Of a stretch of DNA of 42,203 bases, positions 25,675 to 37,201 are shown in pieces (within the stretch, counting starts at the first letter, position 1; the number at the start of each line of letters is the position of its first letter). Source of the stretch: Clostridia bacterium (GTDB lineage Bacteria > Bacillota > Clostridia > Oscillospirales > CAG-272); assembly GCA_017508195.1 (NCBI GenBank), contig JAFVZL010000035.1, positions 1-42,203 on the forward strand. The letters run 5' to 3'. The position numbers and the translations under genes are program-made. The notes beneath the pieces are model-generated. The model ran no database searches. It was not told the origin of the DNA and saw only the letters and a list, made by a program, of their open reading frames with translations.

Positions 25675-26895
25675 ATGAAAAGAATAACAGAGTTGAAGGC
25701 TCCCGCATATTTTATTGCAAGTGCGGCAGTAGGCGGGCGCGAGGAGTGGCAGGGACCTCTCGGCGGCAGCTTTGACTTCATAGATCCCTCTGACAGCTTC
25801 GGGCAGAGTACCTGGGAGATGGCAGAGGCAGAGATGGGGCGCGTCGCGCTCAACGTCGCACTGAGGAAGTGCGATCTGTCACACAGTGATATAGACGTGA
25901 TAATTGCCGGGGATCTTCAAAATCAATGCGTTGCAAGTGCAATAGCTCTCGATTCCTTCGGCATACCTCATATAGGCGTATACGGTGCCTGCTCAACCTG
26001 CACCGAGTCGCTTATGCTAGCGTCGGCAATGCTATCGCTCGGCTCCTACAAGAGGGTCGCAACACTCACGACATCGCACAACCTTGCTGCGGAAAGGCAG
26101 TTCAGAGCACCCACCGAATACGGTGCGCAAAGACCGCCCGCGGCACAGTGGACCGCAACGGCAGGGGGTGCTTTTATACTGTCAACGGACGATGAAATTA
26201 TAAACGAAAATAGGAGAAGGGGGCTACCCGTGTCGGCTTGTATTACCGATTTTCTCGTCGGAAGACTTATTGACGGTGCTATCAAGGACGGTGCAAACAT
26301 GGGTGCGGCAATGGCTTTTGCCGCTGCGGATTCAATTCTTTCATACTTTGAGGAGTCTGATCTCACACCGCGTGACTTCGACCTCATCGTTACGGGAGAT
26401 CTCGGAGCTGTAGGATCGCGGATCCTGCGCGAGATATTGAAGGAGAAGCTCCCCTCTGCCGTCTCAAGACACGAGGACTGCGGTCTGTTGCTTTACGATA
26501 TGAGCAGTAAGGACGTCCACGCGGGCGCATCGGGCTGCGGCACATCGGCATCCGTCTTATCCACCCACTTTCTGCCCATGCTCGAGCGCGGTGAGGTCGG
26601 GGATATTCTCTTTCTCTCAACGGGTGCGCTCATGTCGCAGTCCTCTCTGCTCCAGGGCAACAGCATAAGGGGCGTTGCACCCGCAGTACATTTGAAAAGC
26701 CTTACCGCCAACAATAAAAGAAGCTCGGATAAGATATCAGCCCCGTGCTGCAATAACGATGAAGTCAGAATAAGCGATACCGAAGCCTATGAGAAGCAGC
26801 CCTCAGGAAGCAATGCCGAAGGCAAGCCGGGCTATACCCGCCCCGATAGCGGTCAGATTTCAGAAAACAACGGTGAAAGTGAGGTCAGAGGATGA
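25675..26895 (+). CDS. spoVAD: Stage V sporulation protein AD, with C-terminal extension
   Basis: SpoVAD has a thiolase-like fold and binds dipicolinic acid for spore uptake. The core runs to about residue 340: GGSFDFIDPSDSFGQSTWEMAE, IIAGDLQNQC, GVYGACSTCTESL, LTTSHNLAAERQFR, YGAQRPPAAQWTATAGG, IVTGDLGAVG, DCGLLLYD, GASGCGTSASV and FLSTGALMSQSSLLQGNSIRGVAPAV. The family usually ends there, near 338 residues. Here a hydrophilic tail of about 65 residues follows, rich in Ser, Asn, Lys and Glu. GTAGGTG lies before the ATG. spoVAE starts one base after its stop. Confidence 0.93.
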   Translation: MKRITELKAPAYFIASAAVGGREEWQGPLGGSFDFIDPSDSFGQSTWEMAEAEMGRVALNVALRKCDLSHSDIDVIIAGDLQNQCVASAIALDSFGIPHIGVYGACSTCTESLMLASAMLSLGSYKRVATLTTSHNLAAERQFRAPTEYGAQRPPAAQWTATAGGAFILSTDDEIINENRRRGLPVSACITDFLVGRLIDGAIKDGANMGAAMAFAAADSILSYFEESDLTPRDFDLIVTGDLGAVGSRILREILKEKLPSAVSRHEDCGLLLYDMSSKDVHAGASGCGTSASVLSTHFLPMLERGEVGDILFLSTGALMSQSSLLQGNSIRGVAPAVHLKSLTANNKRSSDKISAPCCNNDEVRISDTEAYEKQPSGSNAEGKPGYTRPDSGQISENNGESEVRG

Positions 26896-26896
26896 T

Positions 26897-27295
26897 ATGA
26901 TAACTGATATTATACTTGCCTTTCTGTTTGGCGGTGCGGTGTGCGCTGCCGTTCAGATCTTTATTGATAAAACGATGCTCACCCCTGCGCGTATTCTCGT
27001 CACCCTGGTGACTATCGGAGTACTGCTATACGCAGTCGGGCTTTACGAGCCTCTTTACGAAATATTCGGCTGCGGTATCTCCGTACCTCTCGTCGGGTTC
27101 GGTGCATCAATCGCAAGGGGAGTCAGGGAGGCTATTGACCAGGTAGGTGCTTTCGGTATACTCACGGGCGGTCTGACCGCCACCTCGGCAGGCATAACTC
27201 TGGCACTTCTCTTAGGACTCGCATTCTCCATTATCGGACACGGAAAAAGGCGCAATATTCCGAAAAAAAGAGGTATCCGTCCCCACTCAATGTGA
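26897..27295 (+). CDS. spoVAE: Stage V sporulation protein AE
   Basis: The 132-residue membrane protein of the SpoVA system has several spans and the signature FLFGGAVCAAVQIFIDKTML, GISVPLVGFGASIARGVREA and GILTGGLTATSAGI. The tail is basic (GKRRNIPKKRG). The ATG at 26897 follows GAGG inside the end of spoVAD and matches the family N-terminus; an earlier in-frame start inside spoVAD is not used. Confidence 0.93.
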   Translation: MITDIILAFLFGGAVCAAVQIFIDKTMLTPARILVTLVTIGVLLYAVGLYEPLYEIFGCGISVPLVGFGASIARGVREAIDQVGAFGILTGGLTATSAGITLALLLGLAFSIIGHGKRRNIPKKRGIRPHSM

Positions 27296-27387
27296 TATAA
27301 AAGCGGTTTTTCCGCCGTCCCGTGCTGAAATACGGGCATTTTCGGGATATTTTCGGGGTGTTTTCCCCACTGTTAACAAAACATTAC

Positions 27388-27446
27388 AGCCGAAAGAGAA
27401 AAAAGGGCCTTTTTCAGCCCGTTTCAAGCTCTCTTACGGCTTTTTT
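27388..27446 (+). terminator. Terminator of the spoVA operon
   Basis: AGCCG-a-AAGAG (27388-27398) pairs with CTCTT-a-CGGCT (27431-27441), leaving one mismatch, and runs into TTTTTT. An inner GGGC/GCCC pair extends it. Confidence 0.7.
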
Positions 27447-27495
27447 CACTGTTAACTTAAGTTTACGATTTTTTTCTCAAATTTGGCGTTTTCTC

Positions 27496-27524
27496 TTGAT
27501 TTTTCATTATAACTATGTTATAAT
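27496..27524 (+). promoter_or_regulatory. dnaA promoter, sigma-A type
   Basis: TTGATT (27496-27501), a 17-base spacer and TATAAT (27519-27524). TGTTGAATA (27524-27532), one base from the origin 9-mer, starts on the last base of the -10 element and could allow DnaA to repress its own gene. Confidence 0.82.
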
Positions 27525-27545
27525 GTTGAATACTGGATATATTTT

Positions 27546-27660
27546 GCGCGCGGGTGCCGTACCCGTCGCGCGTGCGAGTCCCGCCCGATCGGATTTTTTC
27601 CTATTATTATATAGCCTGTTGCAAGCAGCATTCAAGCGCCGCCCTCCCGGCTATGGCGGG
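27546..27660 (+). promoter_or_regulatory. Long GC-rich structured dnaA leader
   Basis: The leader before the dnaA ATG is about 155 bases. It holds a strong hairpin, GCGCGCGGGT (27546-27555) with ACCCG-t-CGCGCG (27561-27572 region), then CCGATCGG followed by ATTTTTTCC, which resembles a weak terminator, and a later CCGCC/GGCGG pair. I recognise no riboswitch class. Confidence 0.5.
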
Positions 27661-27690
27661 TATATATGGAGATCAAGGAAAGGAAGTACT

Positions 27691-29088
27691 ATGGACGATA
27701 TAAAGAGCATAAGCGATGCCGTGATGCCCGTTATTGAGCAAAGGATCGGTGCCGCTCCCGCTATATTCAATCTGTGGTTCGGAGAGGTCGAGCTCATCTC
27801 CCTCTCGGATACCGAAGCGGTATTCGTTGCGCCCACGGAGCTGAAGAAGAAGATACTTATCACCAAATACATACATCAGATGGGTAACGCCCTCGAGGAC
27901 GTCATCGGCTTCACGGTCGAGGTAAAGATAGTCTCAAGGGATGAGCTCGAGGAGGTCGAGGAATTCATTGAGGATGACGATGACGAGGATGACATTCCGG
28001 TGCCCGACCCCACCGAGGAGGACGACGGCAAGGAGGAGATAATCTCCGAGTTCATCTCGGGAGCATCCGACAAGCCCTCTATGCTTGATAACTACACCTT
28101 CGATAACTTTGTCGTCGGCTCGTCGAACACCTTTGCGAAGGCGGCGTGCATGGCGGTAGCAAAGGAGCCCACTGTATATAACCCTCTGTTCATCTACGGT
28201 AACTCGGGTCTCGGTAAGACCCACCTGCTTTATGCTATCATCAACTACATGAAGCACAATCACCCGAACCTGAAGATAGTCTATAAGAAATGTGAGACCT
28301 TCCTTGCAGAGCTTATCGAGGCACTGCAGGCGGGATTTGTCGCTCCGTTCAAGGAGAAGTACCGTCGCTGCGACGTTCTTCTGATAGACGATATACAGTT
28401 CTTAGCGGGTAAGGAAATGACCCAAGAGGAGTTCTTCCATACCTTCTCGGCTCTCTACGAGTCGGATAAGCAGATCATTCTTACCTCAGACCGTCCGCCG
28501 AAGGATATCAAGCCCTTAAGCGACAGGCTGAAGTCGAGATTCGAGGGCGGTCTGCTCGCAGACGTTCAACCCCCGAACTTTGAATTACGTATCGCCATCA
28601 TCAGAAAGAAGGCAGACGATATCGGCCTCACTATCTCGAACGAGATGGTAGAATACATGGCTGAGCGTCTGCAGAACAACATAAGACAGATCGAGGGCGC
28701 GCTTAAGCGTCTGTACGCTGTATGCTCCTTCACTGCGACCTCGGTCACAAAGGATAAGGTCGACGAGGTCATCTCCATTATCGACCCCGGCAATATCCCT
28801 GCCGACGCGATGATAGAGAGGATACTCGGCAGCGTAAGCAAGCACTACGGAGTCGATATCGAGAGCATGAAGTCGAAGAAAAAGACCGACTCCATCGCGA
28901 AGGCAAGGCACGTAGCTATCTACCTCATCAGAAATATGACCAGCCTTACCCTGAAGGAGATAGGCGGGATATTCGACAGAAACCACGCAACCGTTATGGC
29001 ATCCATCGACTATGTCGAACTGAATATGAGGACCGTGAACGGTTACGAGAGAGAGATCAAGCAGCTTAAGAAGGAGATCAAGGGCTGA
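27691..29088 (+). CDS. dnaA: Chromosomal replication initiator DnaA
   Basis: Opens the origin. The 465-residue protein has domain I (about 1-85), an acidic linker (about 84-116, with DDDDEDD), the AAA+ domain III (Walker A GNSGLGKT at 170-177, Walker B LLIDDI at 230-235, DRLKSRF near 278-284) and DNA-binding domain IV (about 370-465). In domain IV the usual (G)GRDHTTV loop reads DRNHATV. By alignment from memory, E. coli D433 is Asn431 and T435 is Ala433, while H434 (His432) and R399 (Arg406) are kept. The adjacent origin carries matching non-canonical boxes. The ATG at 27691 follows AAGGAAAGGAAG. rpmH and rnpA, often upstream, are absent. Confidence 0.96.
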   Translation: MDDIKSISDAVMPVIEQRIGAAPAIFNLWFGEVELISLSDTEAVFVAPTELKKKILITKYIHQMGNALEDVIGFTVEVKIVSRDELEEVEEFIEDDDDEDDIPVPDPTEEDDGKEEIISEFISGASDKPSMLDNYTFDNFVVGSSNTFAKAACMAVAKEPTVYNPLFIYGNSGLGKTHLLYAIINYMKHNHPNLKIVYKKCETFLAELIEALQAGFVAPFKEKYRRCDVLLIDDIQFLAGKEMTQEEFFHTFSALYESDKQIILTSDRPPKDIKPLSDRLKSRFEGGLLADVQPPNFELRIAIIRKKADDIGLTISNEMVEYMAERLQNNIRQIEGALKRLYAVCSFTATSVTKDKVDEVISIIDPGNIPADAMIERILGSVSKHYGVDIESMKSKKKTDSIAKARHVAIYLIRNMTSLTLKEIGGIFDRNHATVMASIDYVELNMRTVNGYEREIKQLKKEIKG

Positions 29089-29375
29089 CGCCTTTGAGTT
29101 TTCAACATTTTCCTGTTGAAAACCGTGTTTAAAAGCTGTTGAAAACTGGTATTGCAAGCTGTAGAAAATCCTGTTGAAAACAATCAACACCGACTCAAAA
29201 GCACCAAACAGAAAAAATGTTGAAAACTTGTCCCGATTTTCCCTTATAAATCAAGGGTTTGCCGACTTTTCAACACAATCAACAGCATTAATACAACAAC
29301 AACTAACTTAATTAATAATACAAACAATCTATCATACGATACCCACCTCGGAGTGGGAGACGAAAAGGAGTTAAT
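29089..29375. other. oriC: Replication origin (oriC), dnaA-dnaN gap
   Basis: The gap holds seven copies of a 9-mer. TTTTCAACA is at 29099-29107 and 29267-29275. TGTTGAAAA is at 29114, 29137, 29172 and 29218, and TGTAGAAAA at 29160. Start-to-start steps of the same-strand boxes are 23, 23, 12 and 46, close to multiples of one helical turn. CAATCAACA (29181, 29276) may be weak sites. An AT-rich stretch at about 29285-29340 is the likely unwinding region. No canonical TTATCCACA occurs. Position next to dnaA and dnaN supports the call. Confidence 0.85.
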
Positions 29376-30527
29376 ATGAAGTTTACGGTATCAAGAGCCG
29401 CACTCGTTGCGAAGCTTGCTCCCGCAATGGGATCGGTTTCAAATAAAAATACTATCACCGCCATCGAGGGTGTGCTTATCGAGACTCTTGAAAATGGAAA
29501 AATACAGATATCTACCTATGATATGAATAAGGGATACAGAGCAACCATCGACCCCGTATCCATCGAGCGAGAGGGCAGCTACATAATCAATGCGCAAAGA
29601 CTTTATCAGACCGTGCGCGTGCTCTCCGACGATGAGATCACCTTCGATATAAACGACAGGCTCAACTGCGAGATTACCTCGGGTAAGTCATCGTTCTCGA
29701 TGTTCGCACTTAAGGGTGAGGAGTTCCCGAATCTTCCCGAGCTTACCACCGAGCGCGGCTTCACCGTATCCTCTGAGATTCTTAAGAATATGATAGGAAA
29801 GGTTGCACACTCAATTGCCGAGCAGGACACGAGGCCTATGCTCTGCGGTGCATTCTTCAAGATAAAGAGCGACGGGCTCGAGGTAGTATCCTGCGACTCC
29901 TACACGCTCTCCAAATCCACGATGAACTGCGCTATATCATCTCTCGCTATTGACGGAGAGCTTAATTACTCCTTCATCATCCCCGGCCACGCACTCGGTG
30001 AGCTCTCGAAGATGCTCTCTGACGGTAAGGAGGATACTGTAAAGTTCTACCTTTCGAGAAAGCACGCTATCATCAAGAAGGAGGACGTCACCTTCTTCAC
30101 AAGAACGATAGACAGCGAGTACATCGACTACAACAGAATTATCCCTAAGGATAACGATATTATAGTAACGGTTGACAGAGAGAGATTCCTCTCGGGTCTT
30201 GAGAGAGCTAATATCATCGCCGAGGAGAAGATCCAGGGCGCGGGCAGAAGCTACGTCAAGATCGCAGTCGACCATCACTACCTCAATCTCACCTCGACCT
30301 CGGTCAACGGCGGAGTATCCGACGAGATGGACTGCGTGCACGAGGGCGGCAATATCGTCATCGGCTTCAACTGCCGTTACCTCATCAACAGCGTAAGGGT
30401 TGCCGAGGGTGAGAACATCAAGATAACCCTCAAGGGTCCGAACCAGGCTATCACCATCGAGCCAGCAGAGGCAGACGAGAATTTCTCCTACTTCTACATG
30501 ATCCTTCCCGTAAGGATGAACGAGTGA
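29376..30527 (+). CDS. dnaN: DNA polymerase III beta clamp
   Basis: Ring-shaped processivity factor of the replicative polymerase. The 383-residue protein has three similar domains. It begins MKFTVSRAALVAKLAPAMGSV and has FALKGEEFPNLPEL, RPMLCGAFF, SCDSYTLS and the C-terminal block YFYMILPVRM. AAAAGGAG precedes the ATG, and a small CCCAC/GTGGG hairpin lies just upstream (29342-29357). recF begins 12 bases after the stop. Confidence 0.95.
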   Translation: MKFTVSRAALVAKLAPAMGSVSNKNTITAIEGVLIETLENGKIQISTYDMNKGYRATIDPVSIEREGSYIINAQRLYQTVRVLSDDEITFDINDRLNCEITSGKSSFSMFALKGEEFPNLPELTTERGFTVSSEILKNMIGKVAHSIAEQDTRPMLCGAFFKIKSDGLEVVSCDSYTLSKSTMNCAISSLAIDGELNYSFIIPGHALGELSKMLSDGKEDTVKFYLSRKHAIIKKEDVTFFTRTIDSEYIDYNRIIPKDNDIIVTVDRERFLSGLERANIIAEEKIQGAGRSYVKIAVDHHYLNLTSTSVNGGVSDEMDCVHEGGNIVIGFNCRYLINSVRVAEGENIKITLKGPNQAITIEPAEADENFSYFYMILPVRMNE

Positions 30528-30536
30528 TAATATCAC
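30524..30536 (+). promoter_or_regulatory. Hairpin between dnaN stop and recF start
   Basis: GTGATAATATCAC is a near-perfect palindrome covering the dnaN stop and ending 3 bases before the recF ATG. AAGGA (30512-30516) is otherwise 23 bases from the start; folding would shorten the gap to about 10. It is a possible third case of the asnA-type arrangement. Confidence 0.4.
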
Positions 30537-30539
30537 GGT

Positions 30540-31688
30540 ATGAAAATAAAACGGCTGTATGCTGAAAATTTCAGAAATATCGCTAGCTGTGATATAAGCT
30601 TCGCTGACGGTGTCAATCTCTTCGTCGGAAATAACGCCGAGGGAAAGACTAATGCCGTCGAGGGAATCTATCTCTTCTCGCGCGGTCGCTCACACAGGAC
30701 GAGCGATGACCGTGACATGATCCGCTTCGGCACAGAGGGCTTCCGCCTTAAGATCGAGTATGAGAGTCTTAACGGTGAGGAAACGCTTGAGTACGCCTGC
30801 TTCGGGCGCGAGAGGCAGAGAAAAAAGAACGGCTATAAAATATCGAGAGTGTCCGAGATGATAGGAAGCTTCAGATCGGTGCTCTTCTACCCCGACAATC
30901 TCGAGATAGTAAAGGACGGACCCGAGGAGAGGCGCGCATTTCTCAATATCGCGATATCTCAGGTCTATCCCGCGTATCTCGGAATATACACAAAATTCAA
31001 GGAGTCGCTCGATTCGAGAAACAAGCTTTTAAAGCTCTCGAAGGAGCACTATATAGCACCCGAGGAGATAGAGGCGTGGTCGCTCTCTATGGCTGAGTAT
31101 GCTTCCTTCATTTATATAATGAGGGTCGAATACTTAAAAAAGCTCGAGGTGCACGCAAAAAGAATAGCTCTCGAGCTCTCGGGCGGCAAGGAAGAGATAA
31201 GCTTTGAATATAAGAGCGATATAAAGGACTCGTCGGAGTTCCACGGTGAGATGACGAATATCTACGGAGTAGAAACGGATATCAACCGCGAGGAGGTCGT
31301 GCGCGAGTATTACAGAATACTCACCTCGGAGATCGCGCGCGAGTGCGCTGTCGGAAGCTCGCTCTATGGAATTCAGCGCGACGATATTCTGATAAAGATC
31401 AATGAAAGCTCTGCGAGGAGCTTCGCATCCCAGGGGCAGAAGCGCTCGGTAGTTCTCTGTATGAAGCTTGCCGAGGGTGAGGTCATCAAAGAGGTGTTCG
31501 GAGAATATCCCGTATTTCTCTTCGACGACGTTCTCTCAGAGCTCGACGAGGGCAGAAGAAAATATATTATAGAGGGCATGAAGGACAGGCAGATAATCAT
31601 CACCTCCTGCGAGGCTGAGGAGCTTATAGAGCGTGCCGACTGTATAATAGAGGTCAAGGGGGGCAGCTATGTACCTGCATATAGGTAA
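30540..31688 (+). CDS. recF: DNA repair and replication protein RecF
   Basis: SMC-like ATPase that helps load RecA at gaps. The 382-residue protein starts MKIKRLYAENFRNI and has Walker A VGNNAEGKT (29-37), the signature-type region around SQGQKRSVVLCMKLAEGEV, and Walker B VFLFDDVLSELDEGRR. It lies 12 bases after dnaN. The small S4-type gene (yaaA) usually found between dnaN and recF in Firmicutes is missing. remB overlaps its last 20 bases. Confidence 0.95.
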   Translation: MKIKRLYAENFRNIASCDISFADGVNLFVGNNAEGKTNAVEGIYLFSRGRSHRTSDDRDMIRFGTEGFRLKIEYESLNGEETLEYACFGRERQRKKNGYKISRVSEMIGSFRSVLFYPDNLEIVKDGPEERRAFLNIAISQVYPAYLGIYTKFKESLDSRNKLLKLSKEHYIAPEEIEAWSLSMAEYASFIYIMRVEYLKKLEVHAKRIALELSGGKEEISFEYKSDIKDSSEFHGEMTNIYGVETDINREEVVREYYRILTSEIARECAVGSSLYGIQRDDILIKINESSARSFASQGQKRSVVLCMKLAEGEVIKEVFGEYPVFLFDDVLSELDEGRRKYIIEGMKDRQIIITSCEAEELIERADCIIEVKGGSYVPAYR

Positions 31689-31932
31689 CGGAAGGAGCCT
31701 CAGAAAGCGCGACGTTATCGGAATATTCGATCTCGATACCGCAACGGTGTCGGGAATAACGAAAAAATTCATCAACGAAAATCAAAGGATGGGCAGAGTC
31801 GAATATAACGACAGCGACCTGCCGCGCTCCTTCATTCTCGCGAGTGAGGGAGAGGGATATAAGGTCAGGCTATCAAGAATATCCACAGCCGGCCTCAGAG
31901 CCAGAGCCGAGGACGGCATGGCAGAAAACTAG
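31669..31932 (+). CDS. remB: RemB/YaaB-like protein (DUF370)
   Basis: The 87-residue protein matches the DUF370 family that includes the extracellular-matrix regulators RemA and RemB. It begins MYLHIGNGRSLRKRDVIGIFDLD, with the usual TVSGITKKFI and a later LPRSFILA. It may bind DNA as an oligomeric ring, as RemA does; this is from family knowledge. It overlaps recF by 20 bases and precedes gyrB by 28, the B. subtilis order. Confidence 0.85.
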   Translation: MYLHIGNGRSLRKRDVIGIFDLDTATVSGITKKFINENQRMGRVEYNDSDLPRSFILASEGEGYKVRLSRISTAGLRARAEDGMAEN

Positions 31933-31948
31933 AAGAAAATAAGCGTAA

Positions 31949-33880
<1,932 letters not shown>

Positions 33881-33920
33881 GGTATAAGACCTAGAAAAGG
33901 AAAGGTTACATTTACAAAGA

Positions 33921-36509
33921 ATGGAACACAGTTATAAAAGCACGGATATAGAATTCCCTAATCAGCATATAGAGACAAGGGATATGGAGCGCGAGGTCCG
34001 CACCTCGTTCATCGAATATTCGATGAGCGTTATTACCTCCCGTGCGCTCCCTGACGTCAGAGACGGTATGAAGCCGGGTCAGAGACGTATTCTCTATGCT
34101 ATGTATGAGGATAACCTCACACACGATAAGCCCTTCCGTAAGTCTGCGACTACGGTCGGTAACGTTCTCGGTAGATACCATCCTCACGGTGACAGTGCCG
34201 TATACGAGGCGATGGTAAGAATGGCGCAGGACTTCTCTCTCCGCTATCCTCTCGTCGAGGGTCACGGAAACTTCGGTAACGTAGACGGTGACGGCGCGGC
34301 TGCATACCGTTATACCGAGGCGAGAATGTCGCGTATCGCGAACTATATGATGAGCGATATCGAGAAGAACGTCGTTCCCATGACGAGAAACTTCGATAAT
34401 ACGAGAGACGAGCCTACCGTTCTTCCCTCTAGATTCCCGAACGTTCTCGTAAACGGTGCGGTCGGTATCGCTGTCGGTATGGCGACCAATATTCCCCCTC
34501 ACAACCTGAACGAGGTAATTGACGGAACGATATACAGAATGGAGAACCCCGAGTGTACCGTCGACGACCTTATGATGTTCATCAAGGGACCCGACTTCCC
34601 CACCGCCGCTATCATCTACGGCTCAAGAGGAATCAGAGAGGCTTACGAAACGGGACACGGTAAGGTATACGTCAGAGCGAGAGCGACCATAGAGGACGAT
34701 CACAGAAGGATCATCTTCACCGAGATACCCTACATGGTCAACAAGTCCATGCTCATCGAGTCTATGGCTAATCTCGTAAAGGATAAGAAGATAGAGGGCA
34801 TCACCGCGCTCCGCGACGAGTCGGGCAGAGGCGGTATGAGAATCGTCGTTGAGTACCGCAAGGATGCCAACGCAGAGGTAATACTCAATCAGCTCTATAA
34901 GTTCTCGCAGCTTCAGAGCACCTGCTCCATCAATATGCTCGTCATAGACGGTGGCGAGCCTAAGACACTTCCCTTAGCAGACATTCTTGACAGATATATC
35001 TCATTCCAGAAGAGCGTTATCGTAAACAGAACTCAGTTCGACCTCGATAAGGCACTCCGCGAGATACATATTCTCGAGGGATACAAGACCGCGATAGACA
35101 ATATCGACGAGGTAATAAAGATCATCAAGACGAGCGAGTCCATCCCGAACGCCAAGGAAAAGCTCATCGAGAGATTTGCTCTCTCCGAGGCACAGGCACA
35201 GGCTATCGTCGAGATGACTCTCGGTAAGCTCTCGGGACTCGAAAGAAAGAAGGTAGAGGACAGAATTGCGAAGCTCACCGAGCAGATCGGCGAGTACCGC
35301 GCTATCCTCGCGGATGAAAACAAGGTTATCGAGATCATAAAGAACGAGATGACCGAGATAAAGAATAAATTCGGTGACACAAGACGCTCCGAGCTCGTTG
35401 AGGCGACCGAGGAGATAGACCTCGAGGACCTCATCGAAAGACACACCTGCGTTATCACCGTCAGCCATACGGGCTACATCAAGCGTCAGAAGGCGAGCGC
35501 ATACACTGCTCAGCACAGAGGCGGTAAGGGCATCATCGGTATGACCACGAAGGAGGACGACTTCGTCGAGGACGTTATCGTTGCAAACAGCCACGCACAC
35601 CTCATGTTCTTCACCAACAAGGGACGCGTTTATTCAAAGAAGGCGTACAGAATTCCCGAGGCATCGAGAACGGCAAAGGGTACAAACCTTGTCAATATCA
35701 TCGAGCTCCAGGACGGCGAGTACGTAACGGCTATTATTCCTATTGCAGAATTCCTTGAGGGCGAGTATCTCACAATGGTCACCAAGTACGGTGTTACCAA
35801 GAGAACGCTTCTCTCCGAGTTCGAGTATCAGCGCCGCGGCGGTAAGATAGCTATCAACCTCGATGAGGATGACGAGCTTATCTTCGTCCGTCACACGAAG
35901 GGTGACGAGAGCCTTATCATCGCGACTCACGACGGTATGGCTGTCCGCTTCGACGAGAACAACGTCAGAGCGATGGGCAGAGCTGCAAGAGGTGTCCGCG
36001 GTATTACCCTTTCCGAGGGTGATTACGTCGTGGGCGTTGCACTCGTCGATGAGACTAAGTACCTTCTTACAATGACCGAGCAGGGCGTCGGTAAGAGGAC
36101 CGCATTCGAGGACTTCCGTCAGATGAAGCACAGAGGCGGTAAGGGCGTATCCTGTCAGAACATTACCGAGAAGACCGGTAAGCTCGCGACCGTTATCACC
36201 GTTGCAGAGGATGACGATATCATGCTCATCACCAACGAGGGTACTATCATCAGAACTAACGTAGCGAGCATCAACGTCTACTCGAGGACCGCGACCGGTG
36301 TTATAGTAATGCGCCTTGCCGACGGCTCCTATATCAACAACGTTGCAAGACTCGAGCGTGCCGAGGAGATCGAGCGCGAGAGCTTAGAGGTCGACGAGGA
36401 GATAGCAAGGATGCCGAAGCCCGAGGCTATGCCCGAGGGTGAGGATGCACCCGCCGAGTATGATGGTGAGGTTGCAAACGCTACCGAGAGTGAGGCTGAC
36501 GAGATATGA
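33921..36509 (+). CDS. gyrA: DNA gyrase subunit A
   Basis: DNA-cutting half of gyrase. The 862-residue protein has [21 protein letters not shown], the helix [20 protein letters not shown] (the site of quinolone resistance, with Ser kept and Glu in place of the usual Asp at the second position), and the catalytic Tyr in [11 protein letters not shown]. The C-terminal pinwheel has a GyrA-box variant, HRGGKG, once near [11 protein letters not shown] and again in MKHRGGKG. It ends with an acidic tail. The ribosome binding site GGAAAGG is about 17 bases from the ATG. The next gene overlaps the stop by 4 bases. Confidence 0.96.
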   Translation: MEHSYKSTDIEFPNQHIETRDMEREVRTSFIEYSMSVITSRALPDVRDGMKPGQRRILYAMYEDNLTHDKPFRKSATTVGNVLGRYHPHGDSAVYEAMVRMAQDFSLRYPLVEGHGNFGNVDGDGAAAYRYTEARMSRIANYMMSDIEKNVVPMTRNFDNTRDEPTVLPSRFPNVLVNGAVGIAVGMATNIPPHNLNEVIDGTIYRMENPECTVDDLMMFIKGPDFPTAAIIYGSRGIREAYETGHGKVYVRARATIEDDHRRIIFTEIPYMVNKSMLIESMANLVKDKKIEGITALRDESGRGGMRIVVEYRKDANAEVILNQLYKFSQLQSTCSINMLVIDGGEPKTLPLADILDRYISFQKSVIVNRTQFDLDKALREIHILEGYKTAIDNIDEVIKIIKTSESIPNAKEKLIERFALSEAQAQAIVEMTLGKLSGLERKKVEDRIAKLTEQIGEYRAILADENKVIEIIKNEMTEIKNKFGDTRRSELVEATEEIDLEDLIERHTCVITVSHTGYIKRQKASAYTAQHRGGKGIIGMTTKEDDFVEDVIVANSHAHLMFFTNKGRVYSKKAYRIPEASRTAKGTNLVNIIELQDGEYVTAIIPIAEFLEGEYLTMVTKYGVTKRTLLSEFEYQRRGGKIAINLDEDDELIFVRHTKGDESLIIATHDGMAVRFDENNVRAMGRAARGVRGITLSEGDYVVGVALVDETKYLLTMTEQGVGKRTAFEDFRQMKHRGGKGVSCQNITEKTGKLATVITVAEDDDIMLITNEGTIIRTNVASINVYSRTATGVIVMRLADGSYINNVARLERAEEIERESLEVDEEIARMPKPEAMPEGEDAPAEYDGEVANATESEADEI

Positions 36510-37174
36510 CCCTCGGCAGAAAACTGATATCTCTGTTTCTTTTACTTACGGTCATCATCACACCGCTCACACTTACCTCGTGCGATCGCTCCTACAATAA
36601 GGATGAGGTCATAAGCGAGGCAAAGAGGCTGCTTACCGATGCACATATGCTGTACAGCGTGTATTACGGAAACGGCATAATGCATCACGGCGGCGGACAC
36701 AGCGAGGGTGACTACGAGGAGGCAGACGTTATCCATCTCCATCAGCTCGGATTTGAAACGATCGACGAGCTGAAGGAGCTGACATATAAGACCTTCTCGG
36801 AAAAGTATACCGAAAGCATAATAGATAACTATCTCACCTCGTTTGAGGAGGACGGCATAGTATATAACTTTGCAAGATACGTCCAGCTTTATGACGGTGA
36901 GGACCTCGATATCCCCTCGGTTATCCTCGTTTACAGTAAACATAAGCCGATATTCGAGGACAGAATGACCTACGATCTCGACACCGTAAAGGATGTAAAG
37001 AGCGAGGGTGATTATGTAAAAATGACAGTAGAGGTCACCGTGCTCAGTGAGGACGGAGAGTCGCAGCGTGCAGAGCTCGATTTCACAATGTATGAGGAAA
37101 AATCGGGATGGAGAATCGCATCTCCCTGCTTTGCAAACTACAATAAATATATTGATAATGAGCTTTTAAAATAA
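36506..37174 (+). CDS. Lipoprotein of unknown function
   Basis: The 222-residue protein has a signal peptide and lipobox (LTSC, Cys26). The rest is soluble and acidic, with [17 protein letters not shown], a His-rich stretch that might bind metal, and a C-terminal beta portion. I recognise no family. Its ATGA start overlaps the gyrA stop, so it is translated with gyrA. Confidence 0.75.
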   Translation: MTLGRKLISLFLLLTVIITPLTLTSCDRSYNKDEVISEAKRLLTDAHMLYSVYYGNGIMHHGGGHSEGDYEEADVIHLHQLGFETIDELKELTYKTFSEKYTESIIDNYLTSFEEDGIVYNFARYVQLYDGEDLDIPSVILVYSKHKPIFEDRMTYDLDTVKDVKSEGDYVKMTVEVTVLSEDGESQRAELDFTMYEEKSGWRIASPCFANYNKYIDNELLK

Positions 37175-37201
37175 ATAACAAGTCTGAAAAGGAGAACTAA
37201 A

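Noticed and set aside
26555-26575. TTATCCAC as a canonical DnaA box
   Set aside because: It lies inside spoVAD, differs at the last base, and is single; it does not form an origin cluster.
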